Shown in pieces: positions 8,586-17,106 of a stretch of DNA of 64,000 bases. Numbering within the stretch: position 1 is the stretch's first letter; each line of letters opens with the position of its first letter. Origin of the DNA: Streptomyces fodineus (lineage in GTDB: Bacteria > Actinomycetota > Actinomycetes > Streptomycetales > Streptomycetaceae); NCBI RefSeq assembly GCF_001735805.1, contig NZ_CP017248.1, positions 4,650,001 through 4,714,000 on the forward strand. The letters are read 5' to 3'. A program made the position numbers and the translations under genes. Under the pieces are notes generated by a model. That model saw only the letters and a program-made list of their open reading frames with translations. It made no database searches and was not told the DNA's origin.

Positions 8586-9050
8586 TTACCGGACGAGTTC
8601 CACCTGGATCTCGACCTCCACCGGCGCGTCCAGCGGCAGCACCGCGACGCCGACCGCGCTGCGCGCGTGCACGCCCTTGTCGCCGAGGACCTCGCCGAGC
8701 AGTTCGCTGGCGCCGTTGACGACACCGGGCTGCCCGGTGAAGTCGGACGCGGAGGCGACGAACCCGACGACCTTCACCACGCGCGCGATGCGGTCCAGGT
8801 CGCCGGTGACGGACTTCACGGCGGCCAGCGCGTTCAGCGCGCAGGTGCGGGCCAGGCCCTTGGCCTCCTCCGGCGTGACCTCGGCGCCCACCTTGCCGGT
8901 GACCGGCAGCTTGCCCTCGACCATGGGCAGCTGGCCTGCGGTGTACACATAGACACCGGACTGCACGGCCGGCTGGTACGCGGCCAGCGGCGGTACGACC
9001 TCGGGCAGGGTCAGACCCAGTTCGGCCAGCTTGGCCTCGACCGCGCTCAT
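8586..9050 (-). CDS. ridA: RidA-family enamine/imine deaminase
   Basis: A 154-residue RidA (YjgF/YER057c/UK114) protein. The start is the ATG at 9050, although the reading frame stays open far upstream. This start gives MSAVEAKLAELGLTLPEVV and the family-typical YVYTAGQLPMVEGKL, followed by the C-terminal VEIQVELV. RidA enzymes hydrolyse reactive enamines made by PLP enzymes such as threonine dehydratase. The longer RidA subgroup with an N-terminal ELGLTLPE segment is usual in actinobacteria. The start overlaps the stop of the 53-aa DUF4177 gene (ATGA), so the two are coupled. Confidence 0.88.
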   Translation of the reverse strand: MSAVEAKLAELGLTLPEVVPPLAAYQPAVQSGVYVYTAGQLPMVEGKLPVTGKVGAEVTPEEAKGLARTCALNALAAVKSVTGDLDRIARVVKVVGFVASASDFTGQPGVVNGASELLGEVLGDKGVHARSAVGVAVLPLDAPVEVEIQVELVR

Positions 9051-9208
9051 GCCTGCTTCTCCCGCTTCAGGTAGGCCACGAGCTGCTCGGGGTTGTTGGG
9101 CCCGGGCACGACCTGGACGAGCTCCCAGCCGTCCTCGCCCCAGGTGTCCAGAATCTGCTTCGTGGCATGGACGAGCAGCGGCACGGTTGCGTATTCCCAC
9201 TTGGTCAT
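9047..9208 (-). CDS. Small DUF4177-type protein
   Basis: A 53-residue gene read directly from the bases: it starts MTKWEYATVPLLVH, continues DTWGEDGWELVQVVPG and ends LKREKQA. The W-E-Y-x-x-V opening and the GWELVQV core are the DUF4177 signature, a small beta-rich family of unknown function. In Streptomyces this short gene commonly precedes ridA. It overlaps ridA by 4 bp (ATGA) and lies downstream of the direct repeats at 9237-9292, which are therefore in its promoter region. Confidence 0.85.
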   Translation of the reverse strand: MTKWEYATVPLLVHATKQILDTWGEDGWELVQVVPGPNNPEQLVAYLKREKQA

Positions 9209-9236
9209 GGGGCCGACTGTAGCCGCTGTGGCCGGT

Positions 9237-9292
9237 GGGACGGTGACCTGTGGCCGCCGGGACGGTGACCTGTGACCTTGGGGACAGTGACC
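9237..9292. repeat. Three direct repeats spaced 22 bp apart
   Basis: GGGACGGTGACCTGTG occurs at 9237-9252 and 9259-9274, and a shortened copy GGGACAGTGACC at 9281-9292. Start-to-start spacing is exactly 22 bp, about two helical turns, so the copies face the same side of DNA. They lie between the divergent DUF4177-ridA and ArsA-like operons. Confidence 0.75.
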
Positions 9293-9347
9293 GCGTTATC
9301 CACAGCCTCCCGCGTGAGTGTCGAGCGGACTGGTTAGTCTCGAAGGC

Positions 9348-10325
9348 GTGAGCAGGCTCCAGGTCGTCAGCGGCAAGGGCGGGACCGGAAAGACGACGGT
9401 CGCCGCCGCACTGGCGCTGGCCCTCGCGACCGAGGGGAAGCGGACGCTTCTCGTGGAGGTCGAGGGCCGGCAGGGCATCGCCCAGCTCTTCGAGACGGAG
9501 GCGTTGCCGTATGAGGAGCGAAAGATCGCGGTCGCTCCCGGGGGCGGCGAGGTGTACGCCCTCGCCATAGACGCCGAACTGGCCCTTCTGGACTACCTCC
9601 AGATGTTCTACAAGCTGGGCGGCGCGGGCCGGGCCCTCAAGAAGCTCGGCGCGATCGACTTCGCCACCACCGTCGCGCCGGGCATCCGGGACGTGCTGCT
9701 GACCGGCAAGGCGTGCGAGGCCGTGCGCCGCAAGGACAAGAGCGGACGGTTCGCGTACGACTACGTCGTCATGGACGCCCCGCCGACCGGCCGCATCACC
9801 CGCTTTCTGAATGTGAACGACGAGGTGGCGGGCCTGGCCAAGATCGGCCCGATACACAATCAGGCGCAGGCGGTGATGCGGGTGCTGAAGTCGCCGGAGA
9901 CGGCGGTGCACCTGGTGACGCTGCTGGAGGAGATGCCGGTCCAGGAGACCGCCGACGGCATCGCCGAACTGCGCGCGGCCCGGCTGCCGGTGGGCCGGGT
10001 CATCGTGAACATGGTCCGGCCGGAGGTGTTGGACGAGGCGGACCTGGAACTCGTACGGACCGTGGAGCGTTCCTCTGTCGCACAGGCGTTGTCGGCGGCC
10101 GGACTGGGCGGGGCCCGGCGCGGCGGCAACGCGGAGAAGCTGGTGGACCCGCTGCTGGACCAGGCGGCGGAGTACGCCGAGCGGTACGCGCTGGAGCAGG
10201 AGCAGCGCGCGGTCCTCGCCGAGCTGGGCCTGCCGCTGGGCGAACTGCCGCTGCTCACCGAGGGCATGGACCTGGCGGGTCTGTACGAACTCGCCACCGA
10301 GCTGCGGGAACAGGGGTTGACATGA
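9348..10325 (+). CDS. ArsA/Get3-family ATPase, first of a pair
   Basis: A 325-residue deviant-Walker ATPase (from the GTG at 9348; an upstream GTG at 9318 is also open). The P-loop GKGGTGKTT keeps the signature lysine. DAPPTGRITRFLN is the switch II region and FLNVNDEVAGLAKIGP follows. No metal-binding cysteines of true arsenite ATPases are present. The gene overlaps the second ArsA-like gene in an ATGA arrangement, suggesting a heterodimer, as in the two-gene actinobacterial version located beside wblA. Its biological client is unknown; tail-anchored protein targeting (Get3) or anion transport are family precedents, not evidence. Confidence 0.82.
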   Translation: MSRLQVVSGKGGTGKTTVAAALALALATEGKRTLLVEVEGRQGIAQLFETEALPYEERKIAVAPGGGEVYALAIDAELALLDYLQMFYKLGGAGRALKKLGAIDFATTVAPGIRDVLLTGKACEAVRRKDKSGRFAYDYVVMDAPPTGRITRFLNVNDEVAGLAKIGPIHNQAQAVMRVLKSPETAVHLVTLLEEMPVQETADGIAELRAARLPVGRVIVNMVRPEVLDEADLELVRTVERSSVAQALSAAGLGGARRGGNAEKLVDPLLDQAAEYAERYALEQEQRAVLAELGLPLGELPLLTEGMDLAGLYELATELREQGLT

Positions 10326-11671
10326 GTCCGGACCCGGCCGAGGCACCCGAGACGGCCGAGGGCCCCGAGAAGGCCCACGGTCTCTCCCCCGCGCGCGTGC
10401 TGGACATCGACCCGCTGCTGGACGACCCGAAGACCCGGATCGTGGTGTGCTGCGGCTCGGGCGGGGTCGGCAAGACGACGACCGCGGCGGCCCTCGGCCT
10501 CAGGGCGGCCGAGCGGGGCCGCAAGGTGGTCGTGCTCACCATCGACCCGGCCCGGCGGCTGGCCCAGTCGATGGGCATCGACTCCCTCGACAACGTGCCC
10601 CGGCGGGTGAAGGGCACCGAGGGCGAGGGCGAACTGCACGCCATGATGCTCGACATGAAGCGCACCTTCGACGAGGTCGTGGAGGCGCACGCGGACCGCG
10701 AGCGGGCGGCCACGATCCTGGCGAACCCCTTCTACCAGTCGCTTTCGGCGGGCTTCGCGGGCACGCAGGAGTACATGGCGATGGAGAAGCTCGGCCAGCT
10801 GCGCGCGAAGGACGAGTGGGACCTGATCGTCGTCGACACCCCGCCCTCCCGCTCGGCGCTGGACTTCCTCGACGCGCCCAAGCGCCTGGGCTCCTTCCTG
10901 GACGGCCGTCTCATCCGCCTCCTCACCGCCCCCGCCAAGCTGGGCGGACGCGCGGGCATGGCGTTCCTCAACGTCGGCATGTCGATGATGACCGGCACAC
11001 TGGGCAAGCTGCTGGGCGGTCAGCTGCTGAAGGACGTGCAGACGTTCGTGGCCGCGATGGACACCACCTTCGGCGGGTTCCGTACGCGCGCGGACGCCAC
11101 GTACAAGCTGCTCCAGGCACCCGGCACGGCGTTTTTGGTGGTCGCGGCCCCGGAGCGGGACGCGCTGCGCGAGGCGGCGTACTTCGTGGAGCGGCTGGCC
11201 GCGGAGAAGATGCCGCTGGTCGGCCTGGTGCTGAACCGGGTCCATGGCAGCGGCGCCGGCCGGCTGTCGGCCGAGCGGGCGCTCGCCGCCGCCGAAAATC
11301 TTGAGGACCCCCGCATTGTGGATCAGGGGGACGGGAAAGCTGGACTTCGTAACTCTCCCGACCCATACGGCAGTTCGCGATCTTCCGCATCCGAGGCCGC
11401 TACCGACGCCCCTGCTTCCGAGGAAGGCTCCCCCGCCGACACGGAGCGTTCTGTCGACCGGCTCGCCGCGGGGCTGCTGCGACTGCACGCCGATCGTATG
11501 CACCTGCTCGCGCGCGAACAGCGCACGCGTGACCGTTTCACCGCCCGCCACCCCGAGGTGGCGGTGGTCGAGGTAGCCGCACTGCCCGGCGACGTCCACG
11601 ACCTCGCAGGCCTGCGCGACATCGGCACCCGGCTGGCAGCGGGCACGACAGGTCCCACGGGGCTGTCGTAG
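10322..11671 (+). CDS. ArsA/Get3-family ATPase, second of a pair
   Basis: A 449-residue paralog of the preceding gene. The ATG at 10322 was chosen because it overlaps the upstream stop (ATGA) and gives a sensible N-terminus; the reading frame is open further upstream. The P-loop reads GSGGVGKTT, so the signature lysine of the deviant Walker A motif is replaced by serine. Switch I DPARRLAQSMG and switch II VDTPPSRSALDFLD are intact. Between about residues 330 and 375 there is an acidic and Ser/Ala-rich insertion. Together with its neighbour it probably forms an ATPase dimer in which this subunit has an altered active site. It converges toward wblA across a 473-bp gap. Confidence 0.82.
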   Translation: MSPDPAEAPETAEGPEKAHGLSPARVLDIDPLLDDPKTRIVVCCGSGGVGKTTTAAALGLRAAERGRKVVVLTIDPARRLAQSMGIDSLDNVPRRVKGTEGEGELHAMMLDMKRTFDEVVEAHADRERAATILANPFYQSLSAGFAGTQEYMAMEKLGQLRAKDEWDLIVVDTPPSRSALDFLDAPKRLGSFLDGRLIRLLTAPAKLGGRAGMAFLNVGMSMMTGTLGKLLGGQLLKDVQTFVAAMDTTFGGFRTRADATYKLLQAPGTAFLVVAAPERDALREAAYFVERLAAEKMPLVGLVLNRVHGSGAGRLSAERALAAAENLEDPRIVDQGDGKAGLRNSPDPYGSSRSSASEAATDAPASEEGSPADTERSVDRLAAGLLRLHADRMHLLAREQRTRDRFTARHPEVAVVEVAALPGDVHDLAGLRDIGTRLAAGTTGPTGLS

Positions 11672-12144
11672 CCGCGGACATGCACGGCCAGGAGCCCTGG
11701 CGGTACGCGCAGGCCCGGCCGTTGCCGGCAGTCGTGGGCGCGTTGGTGACCACAGGGCGGACGGTGTACGCCGCACCCTGCCCTGACGCGAGGGTGTTCG
11801 CAGGCACACACCTCACCTGCCAGGAACCTCGCGGTGAGCATGCAAGGGGCTCGCCGCCGAGGCCGCCCCGGCCCCGTCGCTGACAGCAGACCCTCTCCGC
11901 AGGCCAGGCCGCAAGGCCGGCCATCCCCGCACACGGGGCCGCGAGGCCGATCGTGGCTTCCCCAGGCCCAGGCCCGATCGGCGCTTCCCGTACCCCGTCG
12001 CTTCCCGTACCCCGGGCGTGTACCCACTCGGCGTGCCCCCGGGCCTGTGCCCGGCCCTGCCTCCCGTGACCCACGCCCGATGCTGCCCATGGCGTGTGCC
12101 GGGCCGGAGCGATGTGCCCCGGGGATGTGCCGGAGGGAACGCCC
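11672..12144. other. Gap between the ArsA-like pair and wblA, no supported gene
   Basis: Both neighbours end here (convergent stops). The stretch is GC-rich with short Arg/Pro/Gly-rich open frames in several directions that look like chance ORFs. The segment about 11890-12060 holds internal GGCCAGGCC- and CCCGTACCCCG-type short duplications. I see no RNA gene or family I know. Confidence 0.5.
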
Positions 12145-12540
12145 TCAGCTCACCGCCGCGTAGTGCTCGTACACCTCGTCGCTGTCGAGGGGCACGATGC
12201 CCACGCCGCGCTCGTACTCCGAGCGGGCGGTCTCCAGCAGCCTGCGCCAGGAGGTCACGGTGGGCCGTCGGCGCAGCAGTGCGCGGCGCTCCCGCTCCGT
12301 CATGCCTCCCCACACGCCGAACTCCACGCGGTTGTCCAGCGCATCGGCCAGACATTCGGTGCGTACCGGGCATCCGGTGCACACCGCCTTGGCCCTGTTC
12401 TGCGCTGCTCCCTGAACGAACAGTTCATCCGGATCGGTAGTGCGGCAGGCGGCCTGCGCACTCCAGTCGGTTACCCAGCCCATACCGGCGCCGTCCTCTC
12501 CCGAATCGAGGCTCCCCCACGGCGGCAGCGGCATATTCAC
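12145..12540 (-). CDS. wblA: WhiB-like regulator WblA
   Basis: A 131-residue WhiB-family protein that recognisably matches WblA. The Fe-S cluster ligands are four cysteines: AACRTTD, then VCTGCPVRTEC (C-x2-C-x5-C). The conserved GVWGG turn and the basic helix ERERRALLRRR follow. WblA is a 4Fe-4S protein that in Streptomyces controls the switch from vegetative growth to sporulation and represses antibiotic clusters. Start choice is uncertain: MGWVTDW at 12483 gives the 112-residue form usually annotated, while the ATG at 12540 adds 19 residues. The ArsA-like pair downstream and the PBP upstream are its usual neighbours. Confidence 0.93.
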   Translation of the reverse strand: MNMPLPPWGSLDSGEDGAGMGWVTDWSAQAACRTTDPDELFVQGAAQNRAKAVCTGCPVRTECLADALDNRVEFGVWGGMTERERRALLRRRPTVTSWRRLLETARSEYERGVGIVPLDSDEVYEHYAAVS

Positions 12541-12974
12541 CGCCGCCAGTTGAGGACGTTACGGAAGGTGGGCACAGCGCAACACCCCCTTCGGGCCCAA
12601 TCTTGAATGGCCCGAACGGACTATGGGTAAGCGGCAGATCACCCGCGGGAGTGAGCTGGCGACATATGCGACCATCCCGGCAAACCAGGACAGCTGTGGT
12701 GCGCCACAACGGGCGCCGGGTGACACACGAGGCGGTTTCGGACACGTACCCCTCAGGAGCCGGTCACGCCCCGCGCGGAAAACGGGCTGCGCCCGAACGA
12801 TTCGGGGTCGCCGGACGTATGGATACGTGACCGCAACTGCTGTGACAGTTGAGAGCAGCTTAGGCCAAGGCCTGCGCGCGTGTCCGGCGAATGGGAACGT
12901 AGGCGTCCCGCTTTGCCGTGCCGTGACGCGGTCGCTCCTTCGGAACGCTCAGACGTACGGATTAGGCTGCCCCC
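12541..12974. promoter_or_regulatory. Long divergent control region between wblA and the PBP gene
   Basis: 434 bp separate the two divergent starts. It is less GC-rich than the flanking genes and has no supported ORF. wblA is known in Streptomyces as a heavily regulated gene with a long upstream region, so both promoters and operators are expected here. I did not find an unambiguous -35/-10 pair. Confidence 0.5.
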
Positions 12975-15293
12975 ATGCCAAAGAAGCGCTCGGGTGGTGG
13001 TCTGTCGCCCATCCAGCAGGCCGCCAAGTTCCTCGGTGTCAGTGTGCTCGCCGGAGCCGTGATGGCGGGCATCGCGCTGCCCGCCGCCGGTGCGCTGGGC
13101 CTTGCGGCCAAGGGCACGGTCAAGAGCTTCGACGAGATCCCGGCCAACCTGAAGAGTCCCCAGCTGAGTCAGCGCACGACGATCCTGGACAACCAGGGCA
13201 ACCAGATCGCGGACGTCTACTCACGCGACCGTACGGTGGTGGACCTCAAGGACATCTCGCCGTACATGCAGAAGGCGATCGTCGCGATCGAGGACGCGCG
13301 CTACTACCAGCACGGCGCCATCGACCTCAAGGGCGTGCTGCGCGCCCTGAACAAGAACGCGCAGGAAGGCGGGGTCGCGCAGGGCGCCTCCACGCTCACC
13401 CAGCAGCTGGTGAAGAACTACTTCATCGAGGAGGCCGGCGACGACCCGACGAAGGTCGCCCAGGCCACCCAGCAGACCCTCGGCCGCAAGATCAAGGAAC
13501 TCAAGTACGCGATCCAGATCGAGGAGAAGCTCGGCAAGAAGAAGATCCTCGAGAACTACCTGAACATCACCTTCTTCGGCGAGCAGGCCTACGGCGTCGA
13601 GGCCGCCTCCCAGCGCTACTTCTCCAAGCACGCCAAGGACCTGAACCTGCAGGAAGCGGCGCTGCTGGCCGGCATCGTGCAGTCCCCGAGCCGCTACGAC
13701 CCGGTCAACGACGAGGCGGAGGCCACCAAGCGGCGCAACACCGTGCTCCAGCGGATGGCCGACCTCGGCGACATCCCGCAGAAGGAGGCCGACCAGGCCA
13801 AGGAGACGCCGCTCGGACTGCACCCGAGCCAGCCCAAGAACGGCTGCATCACCGCGGTCAAGGGCGCCGGCTTCTTCTGCGACTACGTCCGCGACGTCGT
13901 CCTGAACGACCCGGTCTTCGGCAAGACCAAGGAGTCCCGGGCCAAGCTGTGGAACCAGGGCGGCCTGACGATCCGTACGACGCTCGACCCGCAGGCACAG
14001 CAATCCGTGCAGGCGTCCATCAAGACCCACGTCTACAAGTCCGACCCGGTGGCGACGGCCGCGACCATCGTCGAGCCCGGCACCGGCAAGATCCTGGCGA
14101 TGGGCCAGTCCCGCCCGTACGGCTTCGGCAAGGACGAGACGCAGATCAACCTCTCCGTCAACTCGGACATGGGCGGCGGCGCGGGCTACCAGTCCGGCTC
14201 GACGTTCAAGCCGATCGTGGCGGCGGCCGCGATCGAGGGCGGCAAGCCCCCGACGCAGCAGTACTCCTCGCCGTACCAGATGCCGTACCCGAGCCCGGTG
14301 CAGGCGTGTGACGGCAAGCTCTGGCGCACCGACCCGAACAACCCCGCCAAGCTGTCGAACGAGAACGCGTCCGAGCACGGCCCGTACCGCATGAAGGAAG
14401 CGACCGCCAAGTCGGTCAACACCTACTACGTTCAGCTGATCAGCGACATCGGCATCTGCCCCGTCACCGACATGGCGCAGAGGATGGGTGTGCAGCGCGC
14501 GGACGGCCACAAGATCGAGCAGGCCCCCTCCATCGCGCTCGGCACCCAGGAGGTGTCGCCGCTGACGATGGCGAACGCATACGCCACCTTCGCCTCGCGC
14601 GGTATGTACTGCACCCCCGTCGCCATCGCGTCGATCACCCAGAAGGTCGGCAGCGAGGAGAAGTCGCTGCCGGTGCCGAAGTCGACCTGCTCGCGCGCGA
14701 TGTCGGAGAAGACCGCGGACACCGTCAGCACGCTCCTCAAGGGCGTGGTCGAGGACGGTACGGGTCAGGAGGCCGGCCTCGGCGACCGCCCGAGCGCGGG
14801 CAAGACGGGTACGACGGACGAGCGTTACGCCGCCTGGTTCGTCGGCTACACCCCGAACATGGCGGGCGCGGTCTGGGTCGGCGACCCGCAGCACAAGCGC
14901 AAGATGATCAACATCACCATCGGCGGCGTCCCACACGACAAGGTGTTCGGTGGCGAGGTGCCCGGCCCGATCTGGCGCGACATGATGACCGGCGCGCTGC
15001 AGGGCAAGCCCGCACAGGACTTCCACCTGATCAACATCCCCGACGACAACAACAAGGGCGGCGACCGGGGAAAAGGACACGGGGGGAAGGGCGGCGGCAA
15101 GAACGGGGACAGCACGGGCGGGATCGGCGGACTGATCGGCGGCCTGACGGACGGGGGAACGACGGCCGGCGGCACCACGGGTGACACCGGCGGCGGCTTC
15201 CCGGCACCGACCATCTCCCTGCCGGGGAACTTCATCCAGGGGCAGGGGAACGGCGGAATCAACGGGAACGGCAACGGGGGCCGGCGGGGCTGA
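12975..15293 (+). CDS. Bifunctional (class A) penicillin-binding protein
   Basis: A 772-residue membrane-anchored peptidoglycan synthase. After a short basic N-terminus and one transmembrane anchor (about residues 18-42), the glycosyltransferase (GT51) domain shows EDARYYQHGAIDLKG, the RKIKELKYAIQIEEKL and ILENYLNITFFG motifs. The transpeptidase domain carries the active-site S-x-x-K as GSTFKP, the SVN motif in AKSVNTYYV and KTGTTD. The C-terminal 90 residues are Gly/Asn-rich and probably extend into the wall. A perfect 15-bp hairpin follows the stop. The position beside wblA is conserved in Streptomyces. Polymerises lipid II and crosslinks glycan outside the membrane. Confidence 0.94.
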   Translation: MPKKRSGGGLSPIQQAAKFLGVSVLAGAVMAGIALPAAGALGLAAKGTVKSFDEIPANLKSPQLSQRTTILDNQGNQIADVYSRDRTVVDLKDISPYMQKAIVAIEDARYYQHGAIDLKGVLRALNKNAQEGGVAQGASTLTQQLVKNYFIEEAGDDPTKVAQATQQTLGRKIKELKYAIQIEEKLGKKKILENYLNITFFGEQAYGVEAASQRYFSKHAKDLNLQEAALLAGIVQSPSRYDPVNDEAEATKRRNTVLQRMADLGDIPQKEADQAKETPLGLHPSQPKNGCITAVKGAGFFCDYVRDVVLNDPVFGKTKESRAKLWNQGGLTIRTTLDPQAQQSVQASIKTHVYKSDPVATAATIVEPGTGKILAMGQSRPYGFGKDETQINLSVNSDMGGGAGYQSGSTFKPIVAAAAIEGGKPPTQQYSSPYQMPYPSPVQACDGKLWRTDPNNPAKLSNENASEHGPYRMKEATAKSVNTYYVQLISDIGICPVTDMAQRMGVQRADGHKIEQAPSIALGTQEVSPLTMANAYATFASRGMYCTPVAIASITQKVGSEEKSLPVPKSTCSRAMSEKTADTVSTLLKGVVEDGTGQEAGLGDRPSAGKTGTTDERYAAWFVGYTPNMAGAVWVGDPQHKRKMINITIGGVPHDKVFGGEVPGPIWRDMMTGALQGKPAQDFHLINIPDDNNKGGDRGKGHGGKGGGKNGDSTGGIGGLIGGLTDGGTTAGGTTGDTGGGFPAPTISLPGNFIQGQGNGGINGNGNGGRRG

Positions 15294-15328
15294 CCCCGAG
15301 CGGCGTTGACGCGAGCGAGCACGGCGGC

Positions 15329-15362
15329 GGGGCCGCACCCTTCGGTTGAAGGGTGCGGCCCC
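15329..15362 (+). terminator. Strong hairpin after the PBP gene
   Basis: A perfect 15-bp stem, GGGGCCGCACCCTTC, pairs with its complement across a GGTT loop, 36 bp after the PBP stop. There is no long T tract, as is usual in Streptomyces. Because the next gene is convergent, it can serve both sides. Confidence 0.8.
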
Positions 15363-15482
15363 GCGGCCGTATTTCCTTGTGTCTGGGGGCTCAGCAATGA
15401 AGGTCTGTCGGGTTGAGCTCTGAAGACCTGTGGGCGTGGGCCCTGAAGATCTGGAACCTGGGCCCCGAAGATCGGTGGGACC

Positions 15483-15950
15483 TCAGCCCTGGAGCAGCTT
15501 CTTCACCGCGGCGGCGACACGGCCGCCCTCGGCCTGGCCGGCCACCTTCGGGTTCACGATCTTCATGACGGCACCCATGGCCCGCGGCCCCTCGGCGCCG
15601 GCCGCCCTGGCCTCTTCCACGGCCTGGGCGACGATCACGTTCAGCTCGTCGTCGGACAGCTGCTTGGGCAGGTACCGGGAGAGCACCTCGCCCTCCGCCT
15701 TCTCCCGCTCGGCCTGCTCGGCGCGACCGCCCTGCGCGAAGGCCTCGGCCGCCTCACGGCGCTTCTTCGCCTCACGGGTGATCACCTTGATGATCTCGTC
15801 GTCGGAGAGCTCCCGCTTCTCCTTGCCGGCAACCTCCTCCTGGGAGATCGCGGTGAGCGTCAGCCGGAGCGTCGAGGAGCGCAGCTCGTCGCGCCCCTTG
15901 ATCGCGGCGTTGAGGTCGTCCTGCAGCTTCGACTTGAGCGTGGTGGTCAT
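15483..15950 (-). CDS. GatB/YqeY-domain protein
   Basis: A 155-residue protein matching the YqeY family, a helical domain also found at the C-terminus of GatB. It opens MTTTLKSKLQDDLNAAIKGRDELRSSTLRLTL and ends with the family-typical PRAMGAVMKIVNPKVAGQAEGGRVAAAVKKLL. The ATG at 15950 was selected; the frame is open upstream, but that part is not conserved-looking. A role in tRNA-linked amidation or tRNA binding is assumed for the family but not established. The gene is divergent from the phosphoesterase gene. Confidence 0.9.
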   Translation of the reverse strand: MTTTLKSKLQDDLNAAIKGRDELRSSTLRLTLTAISQEEVAGKEKRELSDDEIIKVITREAKKRREAAEAFAQGGRAEQAEREKAEGEVLSRYLPKQLSDDELNVIVAQAVEEARAAGAEGPRAMGAVMKIVNPKVAGQAEGGRVAAAVKKLLQG

Positions 15951-16074
15951 GGGGTCGATTGTCGCAGGTGTGCCGGTGTGAACGCCCGCTGATTTAGTGG
16001 GAGACCGGCCGGGAGAGGCGTACCGGGGGGCCGACCGGTCCTTTCGTACCGCCGGGGTCTGACACGATGGACGT

Positions 16075-17001
16075 ATGCGCGCGCGATACGGAGTACCCCT
16101 GGGAATCATGGCGGCAGGCGCCGCCGGGCTGGCGTACGCGGCGGGCTTCGAGGCCCGCTCCTTCCGCCTCCGACGAGTGACGGTCCCGGTCCTCCCGCCG
16201 GGCATGCGCCCCCTGCGCATGCTCCAGGTCTCCGACATCCACATGGTGAGCGGCCAGCGCAAGAAGCAGCGGTGGCTGCAGTCGCTGGCGGGCCTGCGCC
16301 CGGACTTCGTGATCAACACGGGCGACAACCTCTCGGACCCCGAGGGCGTGCCCGAGGTCATGGACGCGCTGGGGCCCTTGATGGAGTTCCCGGGTGCGTA
16401 CGTCTTCGGCTCCAACGACTACTACGGCCCCCGACTCCGCAACCCCGCCCGCTACTTGCTGGAGAAGGCGAGCGGCCGGCACGGCCTGAACGGCAACCCG
16501 CCGGCGGTGGGCGTCGTCCACAACCCGTGGGAGGACCTGCGCGACGGCTTCGACGCGGCGGGCTGGCTGAACCTGACGAACACGCGGGGTGTCCTGAAGG
16601 TCGAGGGCGTCTCGATCGAGCTGACGGGCCTCGACGACCCCCACATCAAGCGCGACCGCTACGCCCAGGTGGCGGGCGGCCCGTCGGGGACGTACGACTT
16701 CTCGATGGGCGTGGTCCACGCGCCGTACCTGCGGGTGCTGGACGCGTACGCGGCGGACGGCTACCCCCTGATCCTGGCCGGCCACACCCACGGCGGCCAG
16801 CTGTGCATCCCCTTCTACGGCGCGCTGGTCACCAACTGCGACCTGGACACCGACCGGGTGAAGGGCCTGTCCACCCACACGGCGGACGGCCACACCTCCT
16901 ACCTCCACGTCTCGGCGGGTTGCGGCACCAACCGCTACACGCCGGTGCGGTTCGCGTGCCCGCCGGAGGCGACGTTGTTGACGTTGGTGGGGCGGGAGTA
17001 G
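16075..17001 (+). CDS. Calcineurin-like metallophosphoesterase
   Basis: A 308-residue phosphoesterase of the YkuE/YaeI type. The metal ligands are visible in order: VSDIHMV (D-x-H), INTGDNLSD (GD), FGSNDYYG in place of the usual GNHD, then GHTHGGQL. A short hydrophobic N-terminus (IMAAGAAGLAYAAGFE) may be a membrane anchor. Such proteins hydrolyse phosphoesters, with some acting on UDP-diacylglucosamine-like lipids; the substrate here is unknown. The replacement of the H in GNHD is common in this subgroup. Divergent from the YqeY-type gene. Confidence 0.88.
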   Translation: MRARYGVPLGIMAAGAAGLAYAAGFEARSFRLRRVTVPVLPPGMRPLRMLQVSDIHMVSGQRKKQRWLQSLAGLRPDFVINTGDNLSDPEGVPEVMDALGPLMEFPGAYVFGSNDYYGPRLRNPARYLLEKASGRHGLNGNPPAVGVVHNPWEDLRDGFDAAGWLNLTNTRGVLKVEGVSIELTGLDDPHIKRDRYAQVAGGPSGTYDFSMGVVHAPYLRVLDAYAADGYPLILAGHTHGGQLCIPFYGALVTNCDLDTDRVKGLSTHTADGHTSYLHVSAGCGTNRYTPVRFACPPEATLLTLVGRE

Positions 17002-17106
17002 GGGTCTTCTGCGGGGGCCGGGGACGGATCCCGTAGGGGCCGGTGCCGTAACCCACCTGGGCTAGCCCACATGGCCCCACCCCTCCCCCGCTCCTAGCGT
17101 GAGGGC

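Noticed and set aside
9713..10321. Upstream extension of the second ArsA-like ORF
   Set aside because: It overlaps the first ArsA-like gene in another frame; the ATG at 10322 with ATGA coupling gives the correct N-terminus.
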